From Rugalucina vietnamica (Eukaryota; Mollusca; Bivalvia; Lucinida; Lucinidae): a stretch of DNA of 64,000 bases. Positions 63,575 to 64,000 of this stretch are shown in pieces. Location of the stretch: NCBI GenBank assembly GCA_964017185.1, contig OZ024879.1:26854456-26918455 (forward strand). The letters run 5' to 3'. Numbering within the stretch: position 1 is the first letter of the stretch; each line of letters starts with the position of its first letter. Under the pieces are notes generated by a model, which saw only the letters and a list, made by a program, of their open reading frames with translations, did no database searches and was not told the DNA's origin. Position numbers and translations under genes: made by a program.

Positions 63575-64000
63575 TCTGTGAGCATGTCTGGGTGGTGGGT
63601 GCTACCAGCCGGGGGTATACGTGCCTCTCATAGTCAGCTATCCTGTCTGTGAGCATGTCTGGGTGGTGGGTGCTACCAGCCGGGGGTATACGTGCCTCTC
63701 ATAGTCTGGGTGGTGGGTGCTACCAGCCGGGGGTATACGTGCCTCTCATAGTCAGCTATCCAATCCCGGGGGTATACGTGCCTCTCATAGTCAGCTATCC
63801 AATCCCGGGGGTATACGTGCCTCTCATAGTCAGCTATCCAATCCCGGGGGTATACGTGCCTCTCATAGTCAGCTAGGTGGTGGGTGCTACCAGCCGGGGG
63901 TATACGTGCCTCTCATAGTCAGCTAGGTGGTGGGTGCTACCAGCCGGGGGTATACGTGCCTCTCATAGTCAGCTAGGTGGTGGGTGCTACCAGCCGGGGG
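63575..64000 (+). repeat. GC-rich minisatellite running off the window edge
   Basis: Two interleaved unit types share GGGGGTATACGTGCCTCTCATAGTC (TATACGTGCCTCTCATAGTC as core): a unit of about 38 bp ending AGCTATCCAATCCC and a unit of about 50 bp beginning AGGTGGTGGGTGCTACCAGC. About nine cores are present. Open frames through it are products of the repeat. The right end lies outside the window. Confidence 0.95.

Noticed and set aside
63649..63926. Plus-strand frames with repeated YVPLIVSYPIPG-like units, suggestive of a repeat protein
   Set aside because: They follow the GC-rich minisatellite, are open in more than one frame, and show no codon-level signal of selection.

Overview
The window is animal nuclear DNA, AT-rich, and made mostly of transposable elements and satellite-like repeats. 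No complete host gene can be read in it. The repeat types (a Gmr1-like Ty3/Gypsy element, L1/Tx1-type and RTE-type LINEs, tRNA-like SINEs, many short TIR elements, units with GTGAGCG ends and short hairpins) point to an invertebrate. A mollusc, probably a bivalve, is my best guess, but that is inference from remembered repeat styles and not from a gene.

Layout. 1-3.4 kb: dispersed repeats and a 53-bp inverted-repeat element. 3.4-12.2 kb: one minus-strand L1/Tx1-like LINE with an exact 14-bp target duplication and a poly(A) tail. It was later broken by a 3.3-kb TIR element, a 235-bp MITE, a 0.4-kb TIR-like element and a 141-bp palindrome. 12.2-15.4 kb: mostly non-coding, with a mariner-like non-autonomous element. 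15.4-22.2 kb: a complete, young LTR retrotransposon with one 1675-codon gag-pol frame whose integrase lies before the reverse transcriptase. It sits inside an older SINE-like copy. 23.0-25.7 kb: two plausible minus-strand exons of a secreted-protein gene, with a TATA box supplied by a repeat. 27.4-30.5 kb: an RTE-type LINE with two single-base frameshifts, followed by a SINE. 31-42 kb: a dense field of MITEs, a 2.6-kb element with a 9-bp target duplication, a GGATATCC satellite and a mariner-like element with 30-bp TIRs. 42-53 kb: microsatellites, tandem dispersed repeats and more MITEs. 53.1-56.8 kb: a 3.7-kb foldback structure holding a dense cluster of TGACGTCA-type motifs. 57-64 kb: a PHD-like exon fragment, a second element with a 9-bp target duplication, a hAT-like element and an edge minisatellite.

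The elements are heavily nested, so their relative ages can be read. The most unusual items are the Gypsy element with Copia-like pol order and a SCAN-like Gag, the CRE-motif cluster inside a foldback element, a 13-copy palindromic MITE family with AT-only 4-bp target duplications, and the repeat-derived TATA box. All element boundaries were found by eye and need alignment to confirm.
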